From: Candidatus Pelagibacter communis
GTDB taxonomy: Bacteria; Pseudomonadota; Alphaproteobacteria; Pelagibacterales; Pelagibacteraceae
DNA length: 64,000 nt
Assembly: GCF_012932795.1 (NCBI RefSeq)
Contig: NZ_LANA01000001.1
Coordinates: 417,441 to 481,440 of the forward strand
Direction of reading: 5' to 3'
The notes below the pieces were generated by a model. That model was given only the letters and a program-made list of their open reading frames with translations, had not been told where the DNA came from and searched no databases. Made by a program: the position numbers and the translations under genes. Below, one piece after another: positions 25,991 through 34,992 of this stretch. The stretch's first letter is position 1; every line of letters starts with the position of its first letter.

Positions 25991-28525
25991 TTATTGATTT
26001 CTAATTAAGGGATAAACTTTCGGGTTTAAATATTTTAAATTTGTTAACATAATTAGAGCTAATGTTACCAAACCAATACTTCCACTAATGTTAAATAATA
26101 TTTGTAAATCTAACTGCCAAACTAATTGAAAGACATTTTCAATAATATAATAAGAGCCGATTACAGCAAAAAATATTGCGATTAATATCACTGAAAAAAA
26201 TATTAAAATAAATTCTATAAGAGAGGAAAGTATAATTTCTTTTTTTGAAAAACCTAAAATTTTAAAAACTAAATTTTGAAACTCTTTAATCTTACCTTGC
26301 ACAATAATTGCGCTAGATATAACAATTAAACCTATAATAATTGTAATTGCTGAAATTAAAATTACGGCAATAAAAACTTTGTTTAATATACTAGTTACCT
26401 TTGTAAGATAATCAGCAATTCTTATAATTGAAATACTTGGGAGTATCTCTAATAGTTTATTCTCTTTGAACTTTGTTTGATCTTTAAATTTAGCTGTTGC
26501 TAAATATTCGTGGGGAATAGTGTTTGCAAATTGTGGATTGAACAACATAGCAAAATTTATAGATAAATCTCGATAATCAACTGCTCTAAAATTAACTATT
26601 TTTCCTTCAATCTCTCTTCCGTAAATATTAAGTGTAAAAATATCCCCTAATTTTATATTAAAATCCTTTGCAACTTCACTATCTAATGAAATTTGAAGTT
26701 TGTTAGGTTTTGATAAATCCCACCATTCACCTTCAGTTACTGGATTGTCTTCAGGAACTTCAGCTGCCCATGATGAACGTCTATCACTTCCAATTACCCA
26801 ATAACTATTATTATCTTTTTTAATATAGGTTTTTGGATCTATTCCATTAATCTTGACAATGCCTGTCGCAACTAAAGGTACTATTTCTAATTCTGCATTA
26901 GAATCTATTTCAATAATTGCATTCTCAAATAAATCTCTATCAGAATTTTGTATCCCAATAAAAAAATAATCAGGTGCGATCTCAGGAATAGATTTTGCGA
27001 TTTCTCTTTTAAAATTTGTGCCAACCAATGCTAGTGTTAATAATAAAGTTACTCCCAAACCCAAAGACATAATTGTGATTGGAGTAATACCTTTTGTTTG
27101 AGTAATGTTCTTAATTGAAACTTTAAGAGGGATATTGGATATTTTTTTTAAACTTTTTAGTAAAAAAACAATGCATTTAGAAAGTAAAAAAAATACAATT
27201 AAACAAATGAAAAAGGCCAAAAAATAAATCAAGCTATAAAAAGGTCTTACCGAACCAATGACAAATAACATCATTAAAGCTGATAAAAATAGTAAACTTA
27301 CAAAGATAGATTTTTTTGAATAATAAAATTGTAAATTTTGAAATACATTTCTAAATAAGTTAGAGGCCTTTACTTGATCAATTGCGTTAATAGTTGGAAT
27401 AGAAAAAATGATTAATACCAACATGCCAACAAGGAATATCTTAATAAAATTAGTCAATGAAAATAAGGGTTTAATATTTAATCCTAGACCTTCAGAAAAA
27501 TATATATCAGCCACTGGAACCAGCAAAAAACTCAAGGCATAAGAAGCAATACTTACAAAGGTCAGTAAAATTAATAATTGTAGATAATATATTGTCTTTA
27601 TATTTAATGAAAAAAACCCTAAAGCTTTCTTTACTGCAATAGACATATTGCTTTGATTAATAAAAGATAGCAGGGTATTTGCGATACCAATACCAGCAAT
27701 TAACATAGCGCTAATAGATACAAGGGATAAAAATTGTGAAAAGTTATCAATTATTCTTCTAAGACCGCTAGCTGAATTTTCAGGATAACGTAGTCTTACC
27801 GTAAGATCATCTTTAAATATTTCTTTAATCTTATTTCTAGTTACTTTTGTGTTGTCTCCTTTATTAAATTTAACTTTATACTCATAATTTAAAAAACTGC
27901 CCAAGCTATTAAGTTTTAATAGCCTCAAAGTTTCTTTACTTGTTATTGCAAAATCACCAAATGCTACAAAGCCACTAACATCAGGTAGTGATTTTATTAC
28001 TCCAACTACCGTAAATAATTGATTTTGAACTTTAATTTTTTCATTCACTTTGAGGTCTAAAGTTTTAAAAATATTTTCATTAACAATAATGGTGTTTTTC
28101 TCTTGATGAATTCTATCCATTGCTCCAACAGGCTCGTGAACAACTTCTCCATATAGTGGATATTTTTTATCAACAGTTTTAATTCGAGTGAACAATGATT
28201 GATTATTATTATTTACTGATGAGACCATGGTTGTAAATTCAACCATTTCAGAAATTGTTGTAAATTTTCTTACTTTATTAACTAAATCTAAATTTCCTTG
28301 CACCCTATTGTAATCAATTTCAACATCTCCACCTAATAAAGATTTAGCGTTATCATCTAGTTCTTTTTTCAAACTGTCTTCAATAGTTAAAATTGCACTT
28401 AAAATAAAAAGACTGATAAATAAAGTAAGGATAATACTAAAAATTTTGCGATAGTTTCTAACAAGATCTCTAAACGCATATTTTAAAATTAAATTAAATT
28501 CAAAAATTTTAAGCAATTTTTCCAT
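25991..28525 (-). CDS. ABC transporter permease, YbbP/FtsX-like
   Basis: The 844-residue protein has an N-terminal transmembrane helix, a large periplasmic MacB-PCD-like region, a cluster of about four helices (residues 270-400), a central helix pair and a second FtsX-like block at the C-terminus. This double-FtsX layout is that of YbbP. With YbbA-type ATPase and a TesA-like esterase it forms the tesA-ybbAP arrangement known in E. coli. The cargo is not established; release of lipoproteins or lipids from the membrane is one proposal for the wider family. Start overlaps the ATPase by 17 bases. Confidence 0.88.
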   Translation of the reverse strand: MEKLLKIFEFNLILKYAFRDLVRNYRKIFSIILTLFISLFILSAILTIEDSLKKELDDNAKSLLGGDVEIDYNRVQGNLDLVNKVRKFTTISEMVEFTTMVSSVNNNNQSLFTRIKTVDKKYPLYGEVVHEPVGAMDRIHQEKNTIIVNENIFKTLDLKVNEKIKVQNQLFTVVGVIKSLPDVSGFVAFGDFAITSKETLRLLKLNSLGSFLNYEYKVKFNKGDNTKVTRNKIKEIFKDDLTVRLRYPENSASGLRRIIDNFSQFLSLVSISAMLIAGIGIANTLLSFINQSNMSIAVKKALGFFSLNIKTIYYLQLLILLTFVSIASYALSFLLVPVADIYFSEGLGLNIKPLFSLTNFIKIFLVGMLVLIIFSIPTINAIDQVKASNLFRNVFQNLQFYYSKKSIFVSLLFLSALMMLFVIGSVRPFYSLIYFLAFFICLIVFFLLSKCIVFLLKSLKKISNIPLKVSIKNITQTKGITPITIMSLGLGVTLLLTLALVGTNFKREIAKSIPEIAPDYFFIGIQNSDRDLFENAIIEIDSNAELEIVPLVATGIVKINGIDPKTYIKKDNNSYWVIGSDRRSSWAAEVPEDNPVTEGEWWDLSKPNKLQISLDSEVAKDFNIKLGDIFTLNIYGREIEGKIVNFRAVDYRDLSINFAMLFNPQFANTIPHEYLATAKFKDQTKFKENKLLEILPSISIIRIADYLTKVTSILNKVFIAVILISAITIIIGLIVISSAIIVQGKIKEFQNLVFKILGFSKKEIILSSLIEFILIFFSVILIAIFFAVIGSYYIIENVFQLVWQLDLQILFNISGSIGLVTLALIMLTNLKYLNPKVYPLIRNQ

Positions 28526-29174
28526 CTTTAATTTTAATTTTTCTTTTTGCTTTATTGGCTAGCTTAGGGTCGTGAGTTACCATAATTAAAGAAGAACCTT
28601 CCTCCTTGACATACTTAAATAGTATATTTGATATCATTACTGAGTTTTCACTATCCAAATTACCAGTTGGTTCATCAGCTAATATTAATTGAGGTTTCAT
28701 AGCTATTGCTCTTGCTATAGCTACTCTTTGCTGCTCTCCACCTGATAATTGACTTGGTAGATTATTAAATCTGTTTTTTAATCCAAACCGATCCAATAAT
28801 TCTTTTGCTTGTTGTTCAGGATTTTTAAGTTTGTTTAACTCTAGAGTTAAAGCAACATTTTCTACTGCTGTATAATTTGGAATTAAATAAAAAGATTGAA
28901 ATACAATTCCAATGTTTTTTCTTCTTATTTTTGAAACTTCGTCTTCAGAAAGAGTAGTTAAATCTTGATCTTGAAAATAAATTTTGCCTGAGGTTGCTTT
29001 TTCTAAACCCCCAATTAACATAATTAAACTAGTTTTTCCTGAGCCACTTTCACCAACAATAGAGATAGTATCCTTTTTCTTTGTTGTTAAATCAATATTG
29101 TTTAAAACTTTTATAGTTTCTTTGTTAGTTTGATATTTAAGATTTATCTTTTTTAATTTAAGAAGAGTGTTCAT
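28509..29174 (-). CDS. ABC transporter ATP-binding protein, YbbA-like
   Basis: The 221-residue ATPase of the LolD/MacB type has Walker A GESGSGKTS, Q-loop FQSFYLIPN, signature LSGGEQQRVAIARA, Walker B LILADEPTGNLD and switch His in MVTHD. It partners the YbbP-like permease. Its ATG (29174-29172) shares two bases with the ATG of the divergent esterase (29173-29175): one CATG serves as both start codons. Neither gene has an upstream region outside the other. Confidence 0.93.
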   Translation of the reverse strand: MNTLLKLKKINLKYQTNKETIKVLNNIDLTTKKKDTISIVGESGSGKTSLIMLIGGLEKATSGKIYFQDQDLTTLSEDEVSKIRRKNIGIVFQSFYLIPNYTAVENVALTLELNKLKNPEQQAKELLDRFGLKNRFNNLPSQLSGGEQQRVAIARAIAMKPQLILADEPTGNLDSENSVMISNILFKYVKEEGSSLIMVTHDPKLANKAKRKIKIKDGKIA

Positions 29175-29790
29175 GAATAAAAGTTTTATTATTAAAATAA
29201 TTGTACTTTGTCTAGTTACTATAAAAGTATCTGCAATAGAAAAAATTATATTATTTGGTGATAGTTTGATGGCTGGGTACGGCTTAGATAATGAATATCA
29301 TTTATCAGTAGTTTTACAAGAAAAATTAATATCTGAAGGCTACAAAATTGAAGTAGTAAATGGTAGCGTTTCCGGAAGTACTTCTTCTGGTGGTGTAAAC
29401 CGAGTTGAATGGACTCTATCCGAACCTAATATTGATTTAGTAATTTTAGGCCTTGGTGCAAATGATATGCTTAGAGGCATTCAACCTAAAGAGACTAAAA
29501 ATAATTTAGAAAAAATAATAAAAACTGCACAAAATAAAAATATAAAAGTAATTTTAGCAGGCATGATTGCGCCAACTTCTTACGGACTTGAATATAAAAG
29601 TAGTTTTGATAAAATTTATTCAGACTTGTCTAAGCAATATAATTTACCATTAATACCCTTTTTATTAGAAGGTGTTGCTTTAAAACCTGACTTAAATTTA
29701 AGTGATGGAATGCATCCAAATGAAAAGGGCACAATTATTATTAGTAAAACTTTACAGGAAATGATTTTGAAAAATATTTTATCAAATTAA
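29173..29790 (+). CDS. tesA: Arylesterase / lysophospholipase L1-like (TesA), SGNH hydrolase
   Basis: The 205-residue periplasmic SGNH hydrolase begins at the ATG at 29173 (MNKSFIIKI), which gives a clean signal peptide ending near VSA; a GTG six bases upstream is also possible. Block I GDSLMAGYGL carries the nucleophile Ser, block III is GANDML with the oxyanion Asn, and block V DGMHPN carries Asp and His. TesA-type enzymes hydrolyse acyl-CoA, lysophospholipids and aryl esters. Divergent pairing with ybbAP is as in E. coli. Confidence 0.92.
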   Translation: MNKSFIIKIIVLCLVTIKVSAIEKIILFGDSLMAGYGLDNEYHLSVVLQEKLISEGYKIEVVNGSVSGSTSSGGVNRVEWTLSEPNIDLVILGLGANDMLRGIQPKETKNNLEKIIKTAQNKNIKVILAGMIAPTSYGLEYKSSFDKIYSDLSKQYNLPLIPFLLEGVALKPDLNLSDGMHPNEKGTIIISKTLQEMILKNILSN

Positions 29791-29792
29791 GA

Positions 29793-30887
29793 TTAATTTT
29801 TTTCCATTAACCACAAAGCATTTTCACTTAAAAAAAATATTTTACCATTAGTTGGATGAACTTGAATATCTCTTATTCTTCCAACTTTATTTTTAAATAT
29901 AAGATCTTCTTTCACATTAGATAAATCATCAAATATTAATTTTCTCAAAGATTGATCTTTTAAAGAAGTAATTAGTGCATGTCCATTCCATTCTTTAAAC
30001 TCATTTCCTTTATAAATTGTGATGGCACTAGTAGCTATTGAAGGTATCCAATATTGAATTGCTTTAGTAAAACCTGGCTTCCATTTAGGACCTATCTTTG
30101 TTCCTGAATAATTTTTTCCTCCCCAGCCTAAAATCTTCCATCCATAATTTTCTCCTTTTTTAGCCTCTCCAAACCAATCACCACCTCTTGCTCCGTGATT
30201 ACTTAAATATATTTTTCCATCATAATCAGAGAGTGTTAAACCTTGTGGATTACGAACACCTATTTGATAAATTTCAGGTAACCAGCTTTTCTTACCTTCA
30301 AATTTTGGATTATCTTTTGGAATACTACCATCAGTATGAATTCTAATAATGCTACCAGGATGTTTTGTGGGATTTTGAGCTATCATACCTAGGCCTCTTT
30401 CACCAGTTGACGCATAAATATAATCACCCTTAATTGCTAATCTTGAACCAAAATGATAACCAGAATCTATTGGAGGGTTTGCTTGAAAAATATTTTTAAA
30501 ATTTAATTCTTGTTTATTTAGTTGTGCTTTTGCAATTGATGTACTTGTTTTTGAATCCCCTCTATCTTCTGAATAAGAAATCCATAATGTATCATCTTGA
30601 CAAATAATATCTAATAATCCACCTTGGCCAACTTCTAAAAAGTTAAGATTATGCTTAATCTCTATAACTTTTTTTGAAACCACATTAATAATTTTAATTT
30701 TTCCACTTTTTTCAGTTACAATGATTTCATTATTATTAATAAATGAAGATCCCCAAGGTTCATTTAGTTTTATTATTTTAGTGAATATATAATTGTTAGA
30801 ATAGCTTTTTGAAGCGAATAAAAGAAAAAAAAATATTAATAAAAAATATTTTTTTACCCTAAGAAAGTTTTGATCTACCACCATCAA
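29793..30887 (-). CDS. PQQ-type sugar dehydrogenase-like protein (GSDH family), exported
   Basis: The 364-residue protein has a signal peptide (KKYFLLIFFFLLFASKSYS, about residues 12-30) and a six-bladed propeller typical of soluble glucose/sorbosone dehydrogenase-like proteins: WGSSFINNNEIIVTEKSGKI, RNPQGLTL, LSNHGARGGDWFGEAKKG and NYGWK. Members oxidise aldoses with PQQ or act as adhesion or sensory proteins; no PQQ synthesis genes are visible here. The start lies inside the upstream SDR gene (29-base overlap), and no alternative start downstream would preserve the signal peptide. Confidence 0.85.
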   Translation of the reverse strand: MMVVDQNFLRVKKYFLLIFFFLLFASKSYSNNYIFTKIIKLNEPWGSSFINNNEIIVTEKSGKIKIINVVSKKVIEIKHNLNFLEVGQGGLLDIICQDDTLWISYSEDRGDSKTSTSIAKAQLNKQELNFKNIFQANPPIDSGYHFGSRLAIKGDYIYASTGERGLGMIAQNPTKHPGSIIRIHTDGSIPKDNPKFEGKKSWLPEIYQIGVRNPQGLTLSDYDGKIYLSNHGARGGDWFGEAKKGENYGWKILGWGGKNYSGTKIGPKWKPGFTKAIQYWIPSIATSAITIYKGNEFKEWNGHALITSLKDQSLRKLIFDDLSNVKEDLIFKNKVGRIRDIQVHPTNGKIFFLSENALWLMEKN

Positions 30888-31569
30888 CAGCTATTATCTG
30901 TCCAGTAACCCAAGAACTTTCTTCAGTAATTAAAAATTTTGCAAGTGCTGCAGAATCTTTTCCTTCGCCCAATCTTTTAAGAGGATGTGCTTTAGCAATG
31001 CCTTCTGCTATTGCAGGATTTTTTAACATTGGTTCTGCAATTTTAGATTTTGATAAGCTAGGTGCTATGCAATTCACTCTAATATTTGGAGCAAACTCAG
31101 CAGCTAGCGTAACAGTTAATCCTTCAACAGCAGCTTTAGTAGATGCAATAATTGTGTGATTAGTAAAACCTCTTTGAGCAGCAACAGTTGAAAATAAAAC
31201 TACTGAGCCTTTGTTCTTTTTTAAACTTTCCTGAAATCCTTTTATAACTTCAATGGCTGAATAAAGGTTTAGTTTCATACATTTATTCATGTCAGCTTCA
31301 GTAACCATTCTTAATGGTTTTAAATCAATAGAGCCCACGCAATAGGCGACACCCTTGATATCATTAATATCTGATTTTACTTTTTCTATAAACCCATCCT
31401 CCAACACATCAACAACCGTATAAGAGCAACCCAATTTTTCTGCAATTGTTTTAACTTCACTTTCATTTCTTGCAACTAGATGAATATTATTACCTGAATT
31501 TTTAAGCTGTTCAGCTAAGCTAGAACCTACAGAACCTGTCGCACCAAAAATAAGATATTTTTCTGACAT
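30859..31569 (-). CDS. SDR-family protein lacking the catalytic Tyr
   Basis: The 236-residue Rossmann protein has the cofactor loop FGATGSVGSSL, LFSTVAAQRG with the structural Ser region and a C-terminal SSWVTGQIIAVDGGRS that is fully SDR-like. The catalytic YxxxK is IASTK, with Ile where Tyr should be (residue about 146). It lies divergent from the photolyase-family gene, with only 27 bases between starts. SDR genes beside photolyases are common in light-stress loci of proteobacteria. The missing Tyr argues against standard dehydrogenase chemistry. Confidence 0.88.
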   Translation of the reverse strand: MSEKYLIFGATGSVGSSLAEQLKNSGNNIHLVARNESEVKTIAEKLGCSYTVVDVLEDGFIEKVKSDINDIKGVAYCVGSIDLKPLRMVTEADMNKCMKLNLYSAIEVIKGFQESLKKNKGSVVLFSTVAAQRGFTNHTIIASTKAAVEGLTVTLAAEFAPNIRVNCIAPSLSKSKIAEPMLKNPAIAEGIAKAHPLKRLGEGKDSAALAKFLITEESSWVTGQIIAVDGGRSKLS

Positions 31570-31596
31570 ATAATTTTTAATTAGTTATATTTAACT

Positions 31597-33087
31597 ATGA
31601 GATTGTTTTTTATACTTGGTAATCAATTATTTCCATTAAAATACTTGGACCGCTTCAAAAAGGACCATGTGTTTTTTATGGCAGAAGACAACGAATTATG
31701 CACTTATGAAAAGCATCATAAGCAAAAGATACTGCTATTTCTATCTTCCATGAGGTCTTACGCAGACAACCTTAAGAAAAACAAATTTAAAATAGATTAT
31801 TTAAAAATTGAAGATAAAGAATTTAAAGATGATTATTTCAAAAAATTAAAAAAAGTAGTTACTCAAAAAAAAATTACAGAAATTTCAAGTTTTGAAATTG
31901 AAGATAAATTTTTTGAAAAAAAAATTTCACAATTTTTAAAAAAAGAAAAAATTAATTGGAATGTTGTTCAAACTCCAATGTTTTTAAACTCAAGAGATGA
32001 GTTTAAAAATTATTTAGCAAAATCAAAAAAACCTTTTATGGCAACATTTTACAAGGAGGTTCGTAAAAAATCTGGAATATTGATGGGTGCTGATGGAAAC
32101 CCTATCGGTGGTAAGTGGAGTTTTGATGAGGATAACAGAAATAAATTACCAAAAGATATATTAATACCAAAATTTCCAAAAATTAATGAAACCAGTCATA
32201 CAAAAAAATTAAAACCAATTATTGAAAAATTATTTAAAGACCATCCCGGTAGCACAAGTAATTTTTGGCTTGCAACTGAATACAGTGATGTTGTTAAGCT
32301 TTTAGATTTTTTTATTAAAGAAAAATCAAATTTATTTGGTGATTATGAGGATGCCGTTAATCAAAAAGATAATATTCTATTTCATAGTGCTTTAAGCCCG
32401 TATATTAATTTAGGTTTGATAACTCCTGAAATTATTATTCAAAAAATTCTAGAATTTCACAAAAAACATAAAATTAGAATGAACTCTCTTGAAGGTTATA
32501 TTCGTCAGATAATAGGCTGGAGAGAGTTTATGCGTGGAATTTATCAAGGCTATTCTGATGAGATGGAAACTAAAAATTTTTTCAAACATAATAGAAAAAT
32601 GAAAAAGTCTTGGTACGAGGGTACAACAGGTTTACCCCCACTGGACCATGCTATTAAAAATGCTGTTAACCATGCCTGGTCTCATCATATTGAGAGACTA
32701 ATGATTTTATCAAATATAATGAACCTTTGTGAGGTTAAACCAACAATTGTTTATAAGTGGTTTATGGAGATGTTTGTGGATTCATCTGATTGGGTAATGG
32801 TTCCCAATGTTTATGGAATGGGACTATTTAGTGATGGAGGTATTTTTGCTACTAAACCATATATCTGCGGATCAAGTTATTTTATGAAAATGATGGATTT
32901 TAAAAAAGGGGAATGGTGCAATACGATGGATGGCTTATACTGGAGATTTATAGATAGAAATAGAAAATTTTTTCTAAAAAATCCTCGACTATCTATGATG
33001 GTTTATGTTTTTGATAAAATGAAAGATGAAAGAAAAAAAATGATTTTATCTGAAGCTGATAAATTTATTAAACAAAATACCATTTAA
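31597..33087 (+). CDS. Cryptochrome / (6-4) photolyase family protein (FeS-BCP, DPRP type)
   Basis: The 496-residue flavoprotein has the N-terminal antenna domain FILGNQLFPLKYL of the deoxyribodipyrimidine photolyase-related group (PF04244 type) and a C-terminal FAD domain: GYIRQIIGWREFMRGIY, HHIERLMILSN and SSDWVMVPNVYGMG. PhrB-type members repair (6-4) photoproducts and carry a [4Fe-4S] cluster. Here NLCEVKP keeps one expected ligand, but the usual YCxxC pair is replaced by DFKKGEWC. Its stop overlaps the ATG of the DUF2256 mini-gene. Confidence 0.92.
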   Translation: MRLFFILGNQLFPLKYLDRFKKDHVFFMAEDNELCTYEKHHKQKILLFLSSMRSYADNLKKNKFKIDYLKIEDKEFKDDYFKKLKKVVTQKKITEISSFEIEDKFFEKKISQFLKKEKINWNVVQTPMFLNSRDEFKNYLAKSKKPFMATFYKEVRKKSGILMGADGNPIGGKWSFDEDNRNKLPKDILIPKFPKINETSHTKKLKPIIEKLFKDHPGSTSNFWLATEYSDVVKLLDFFIKEKSNLFGDYEDAVNQKDNILFHSALSPYINLGLITPEIIIQKILEFHKKHKIRMNSLEGYIRQIIGWREFMRGIYQGYSDEMETKNFFKHNRKMKKSWYEGTTGLPPLDHAIKNAVNHAWSHHIERLMILSNIMNLCEVKPTIVYKWFMEMFVDSSDWVMVPNVYGMGLFSDGGIFATKPYICGSSYFMKMMDFKKGEWCNTMDGLYWRFIDRNRKFFLKNPRLSMMVYVFDKMKDERKKMILSEADKFIKQNTI

Positions 33088-33209
33088 TGAAAAAAGAAAA
33101 CTTGCCTTCAAAAGTTTGCCCTGTTTGTAAAAGACCTTTTGTTTGGCGTAAAAAATGGAAATTAAATTGGGATAAGATAAAGTATTGCTCTAAAAAGTGC
33201 TCTAAGTGA
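33087..33209 (+). CDS. DUF2256 zinc-ribbon mini-protein
   Basis: A 40-residue ORF whose ATG overlaps the photolyase stop (TAATG) and whose own stop overlaps the next GTG. It reads MKKENLPSKVCPVCKRPF then WRKKWKLNWDKIKYCSKKC; two Cys pairs (CPVC and CSKKC) suggest one bound Zn. It matches DUF2256, small proteins that are repeatedly found beside DPRP-type photolyases, although their function is unknown. Being very short, it is easily missed by gene callers. Confidence 0.88.
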   Translation: MKKENLPSKVCPVCKRPFVWRKKWKLNWDKIKYCSKKCSK

Positions 33210-33622
33210 TTTATTTATCTTTATTTACTATATCTTTTTTAGCTGCAACCATTTTACCATTTTCATCCGAACTCACGTTGGCAGGATTAATTGCAACATC
33301 AAATTATGATAATTTATTTTTATTAATTGTGGCAAGTTTTGGGAATGTTTTAGGGTCAGTTGTTAACTGGGTTTTAGGTTTTTATTCAAGAAATCTTACT
33401 ACAAAAAAGTGGTTTCCATTTAAAGATAATCAAATTAAAAACTCTTCAAAATGGTTTAGAAAGTTTGGTAAATGGTCATTATTATTTGCGTGGGTTCCTA
33501 TTGTAGGTGATCCACTGACTTTAGTTGCAGGTTTATTGAAAGTTAGATTTATAGAATTTATTATTTTAGTAGCAATTGGAAAAGTAAGTAGGTATTTTGT
33601 TGTCTTCTATTTGATGGGTTAA
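33206..33622 (+). CDS. YqaA/DedA-like (SNARE-associated type) membrane protein
   Basis: The 138-residue protein has about four hydrophobic segments and the core motif FGNVLGSVVNWVLGFYSR followed by FAWVPIVGDPLTLVAGLL, typical of YqaA-like members of the DedA/VTT superfamily. These proteins are linked to lipid or ion homeostasis. It starts with GTG inside the DUF2256 stop, so it is part of the photolyase transcript. Confidence 0.88.
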   Translation: MIYLSLFTISFLAATILPFSSELTLAGLIATSNYDNLFLLIVASFGNVLGSVVNWVLGFYSRNLTTKKWFPFKDNQIKNSSKWFRKFGKWSLLFAWVPIVGDPLTLVAGLLKVRFIEFIILVAIGKVSRYFVVFYLMG

Positions 33623-33625
33623 GTA

Positions 33626-34348
33626 ATGAATATAATAGTTTTACAACATATAAGAATTGAAGATCCAGGCTATATCAAAGATTTAATGTTAGCTGATGGT
33701 TTTAACTTAACTACTATTGAGTTAGACGAAGGTGAAAAAATTCCAAGTGACTTAAGTAAATTTGATGGAATGTTTTGTATGGGTGGTCCAATGGATACTT
33801 TTATGGAGCAAGAGCACCCTTGGTTAATTGATGAAAAAAAAAGAATTAAAGAATTTGTCATTGATTTAAAGAAACCTTACCTTGGTTTTTGTTTGGGCTG
33901 TCAGTTATTAGGAGAAGTTGTGGGTGGTAAAGTAGTAAAATCTAACCCAGCAGAAATTGGAATAATGGATATAAATTTTACTAAAGAAAAAAATAAAGAT
34001 ATTTTATTTTCAAAATTTCCAGAACAAATTAAAAGTTTACAGTGGCATTCTTTTGAGGTGCAGGGAATAGATAGTAATAAAGATATTACTTTATTAGCCT
34101 CATCTCCTGTAACTAAATATCAAATTTTTAAATATCAAGATCATGCTTACGGAATCCAATTTCATATAGAAATCAAAGACACAACGGTAAATGAGTGGGG
34201 TTGTGTACCAGAGTATAAAAAAGCCCTAGAAGATCAATTGGGTGACGGTGCCCTAGATAAATTTGATAAAGCAGCTAAAAATAATATGAGAGATATGAAT
34301 AACTATTCAAAAATTCTTCACGAAAATTTTAAGAAAATTTTAATTTAA
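33626..34348 (+). CDS. Class I glutamine amidotransferase-like protein
   Basis: The 240-residue protein has the GATase1 fold: CMGGPMDTFMEQEHPWL, the nucleophile elbow GFCLGCQLLGE, LQWHSFEV and QFHIEIKDTT with the catalytic His and Glu. This is the stand-alone GuaA-like amidotransferase group, whose acceptor is usually unknown. It follows the YqaA-like gene by three bases on the same strand. Confidence 0.88.
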   Translation: MNIIVLQHIRIEDPGYIKDLMLADGFNLTTIELDEGEKIPSDLSKFDGMFCMGGPMDTFMEQEHPWLIDEKKRIKEFVIDLKKPYLGFCLGCQLLGEVVGGKVVKSNPAEIGIMDINFTKEKNKDILFSKFPEQIKSLQWHSFEVQGIDSNKDITLLASSPVTKYQIFKYQDHAYGIQFHIEIKDTTVNEWGCVPEYKKALEDQLGDGALDKFDKAAKNNMRDMNNYSKILHENFKKILI

Positions 34349-34383
34349 ATTGTAATATTGTTTTAAAGAGATAGATAAATTAG

Positions 34384-34992
34384 ATGTCAGAAATTTTTAT
34401 TCAAACTTTTTTTCTATATTTTATTGTTATAGATCCATTAGGAAACACTCCTTTATTTTTAAGTATTACTCAAAACATGGATACTAATAAAAAGATAAGA
34501 ATAGCATTAAGTGCTACCATAATAGCTTCAATCATATTGCTTTTTTTTGCATTACTTGGAAGCTCATTATTAAGTTATTTAAATATTTCTTATCCAGCAT
34601 TCACAATTGGTGGAGGAATAATTTTATTAATAATTGCAATGGAGATGTTGTTTGACAAGCGCCAACAAAGAAAAGAAGAAGATATAGATCTTAATTCGGA
34701 TAATGTTAGTGTTTTTCCTTTAGCAACACCTATTATCGCAGGACCAGCCGCTATTACTTCAGTAATAGTTTCTGTTTCAGATATTGGAACCGATTTTACT
34801 GATCAAACTGCAGGAATGATTTCATTAGTATCTGTTTTATTTTTAACTTTTATAATTTTTTTTATGGCTTCAAAATTTTCTAAGATAATAAATAAAAAAA
34901 TAATTGGAGTTATCTCAAGGGTGGTAGCTATTGTTCTTGTTGGATTGAGTGTGCAGTATATTTTAGATGGTATTAAAACCTTTTTAGCTTAA
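34384..34992 (+). CDS. MarC family integral membrane protein
   Basis: The 202-residue protein has about six membrane helices and the family-specific FIVIDPLGNTPLFLSIT near the N-terminus and FPLATPIIAGPAAITSVI in the centre. MarC proteins were named from the multiple-antibiotic-resistance locus but their transport role is unknown. Its TAA overlaps the stop of the convergent photolyase-like gene in the palindrome TTAA. Confidence 0.93.
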   Translation: MSEIFIQTFFLYFIVIDPLGNTPLFLSITQNMDTNKKIRIALSATIIASIILLFFALLGSSLLSYLNISYPAFTIGGGIILLIIAMEMLFDKRQQRKEEDIDLNSDNVSVFPLATPIIAGPAAITSVIVSVSDIGTDFTDQTAGMISLVSVLFLTFIIFFMASKFSKIINKKIIGVISRVVAIVLVGLSVQYILDGIKTFLA

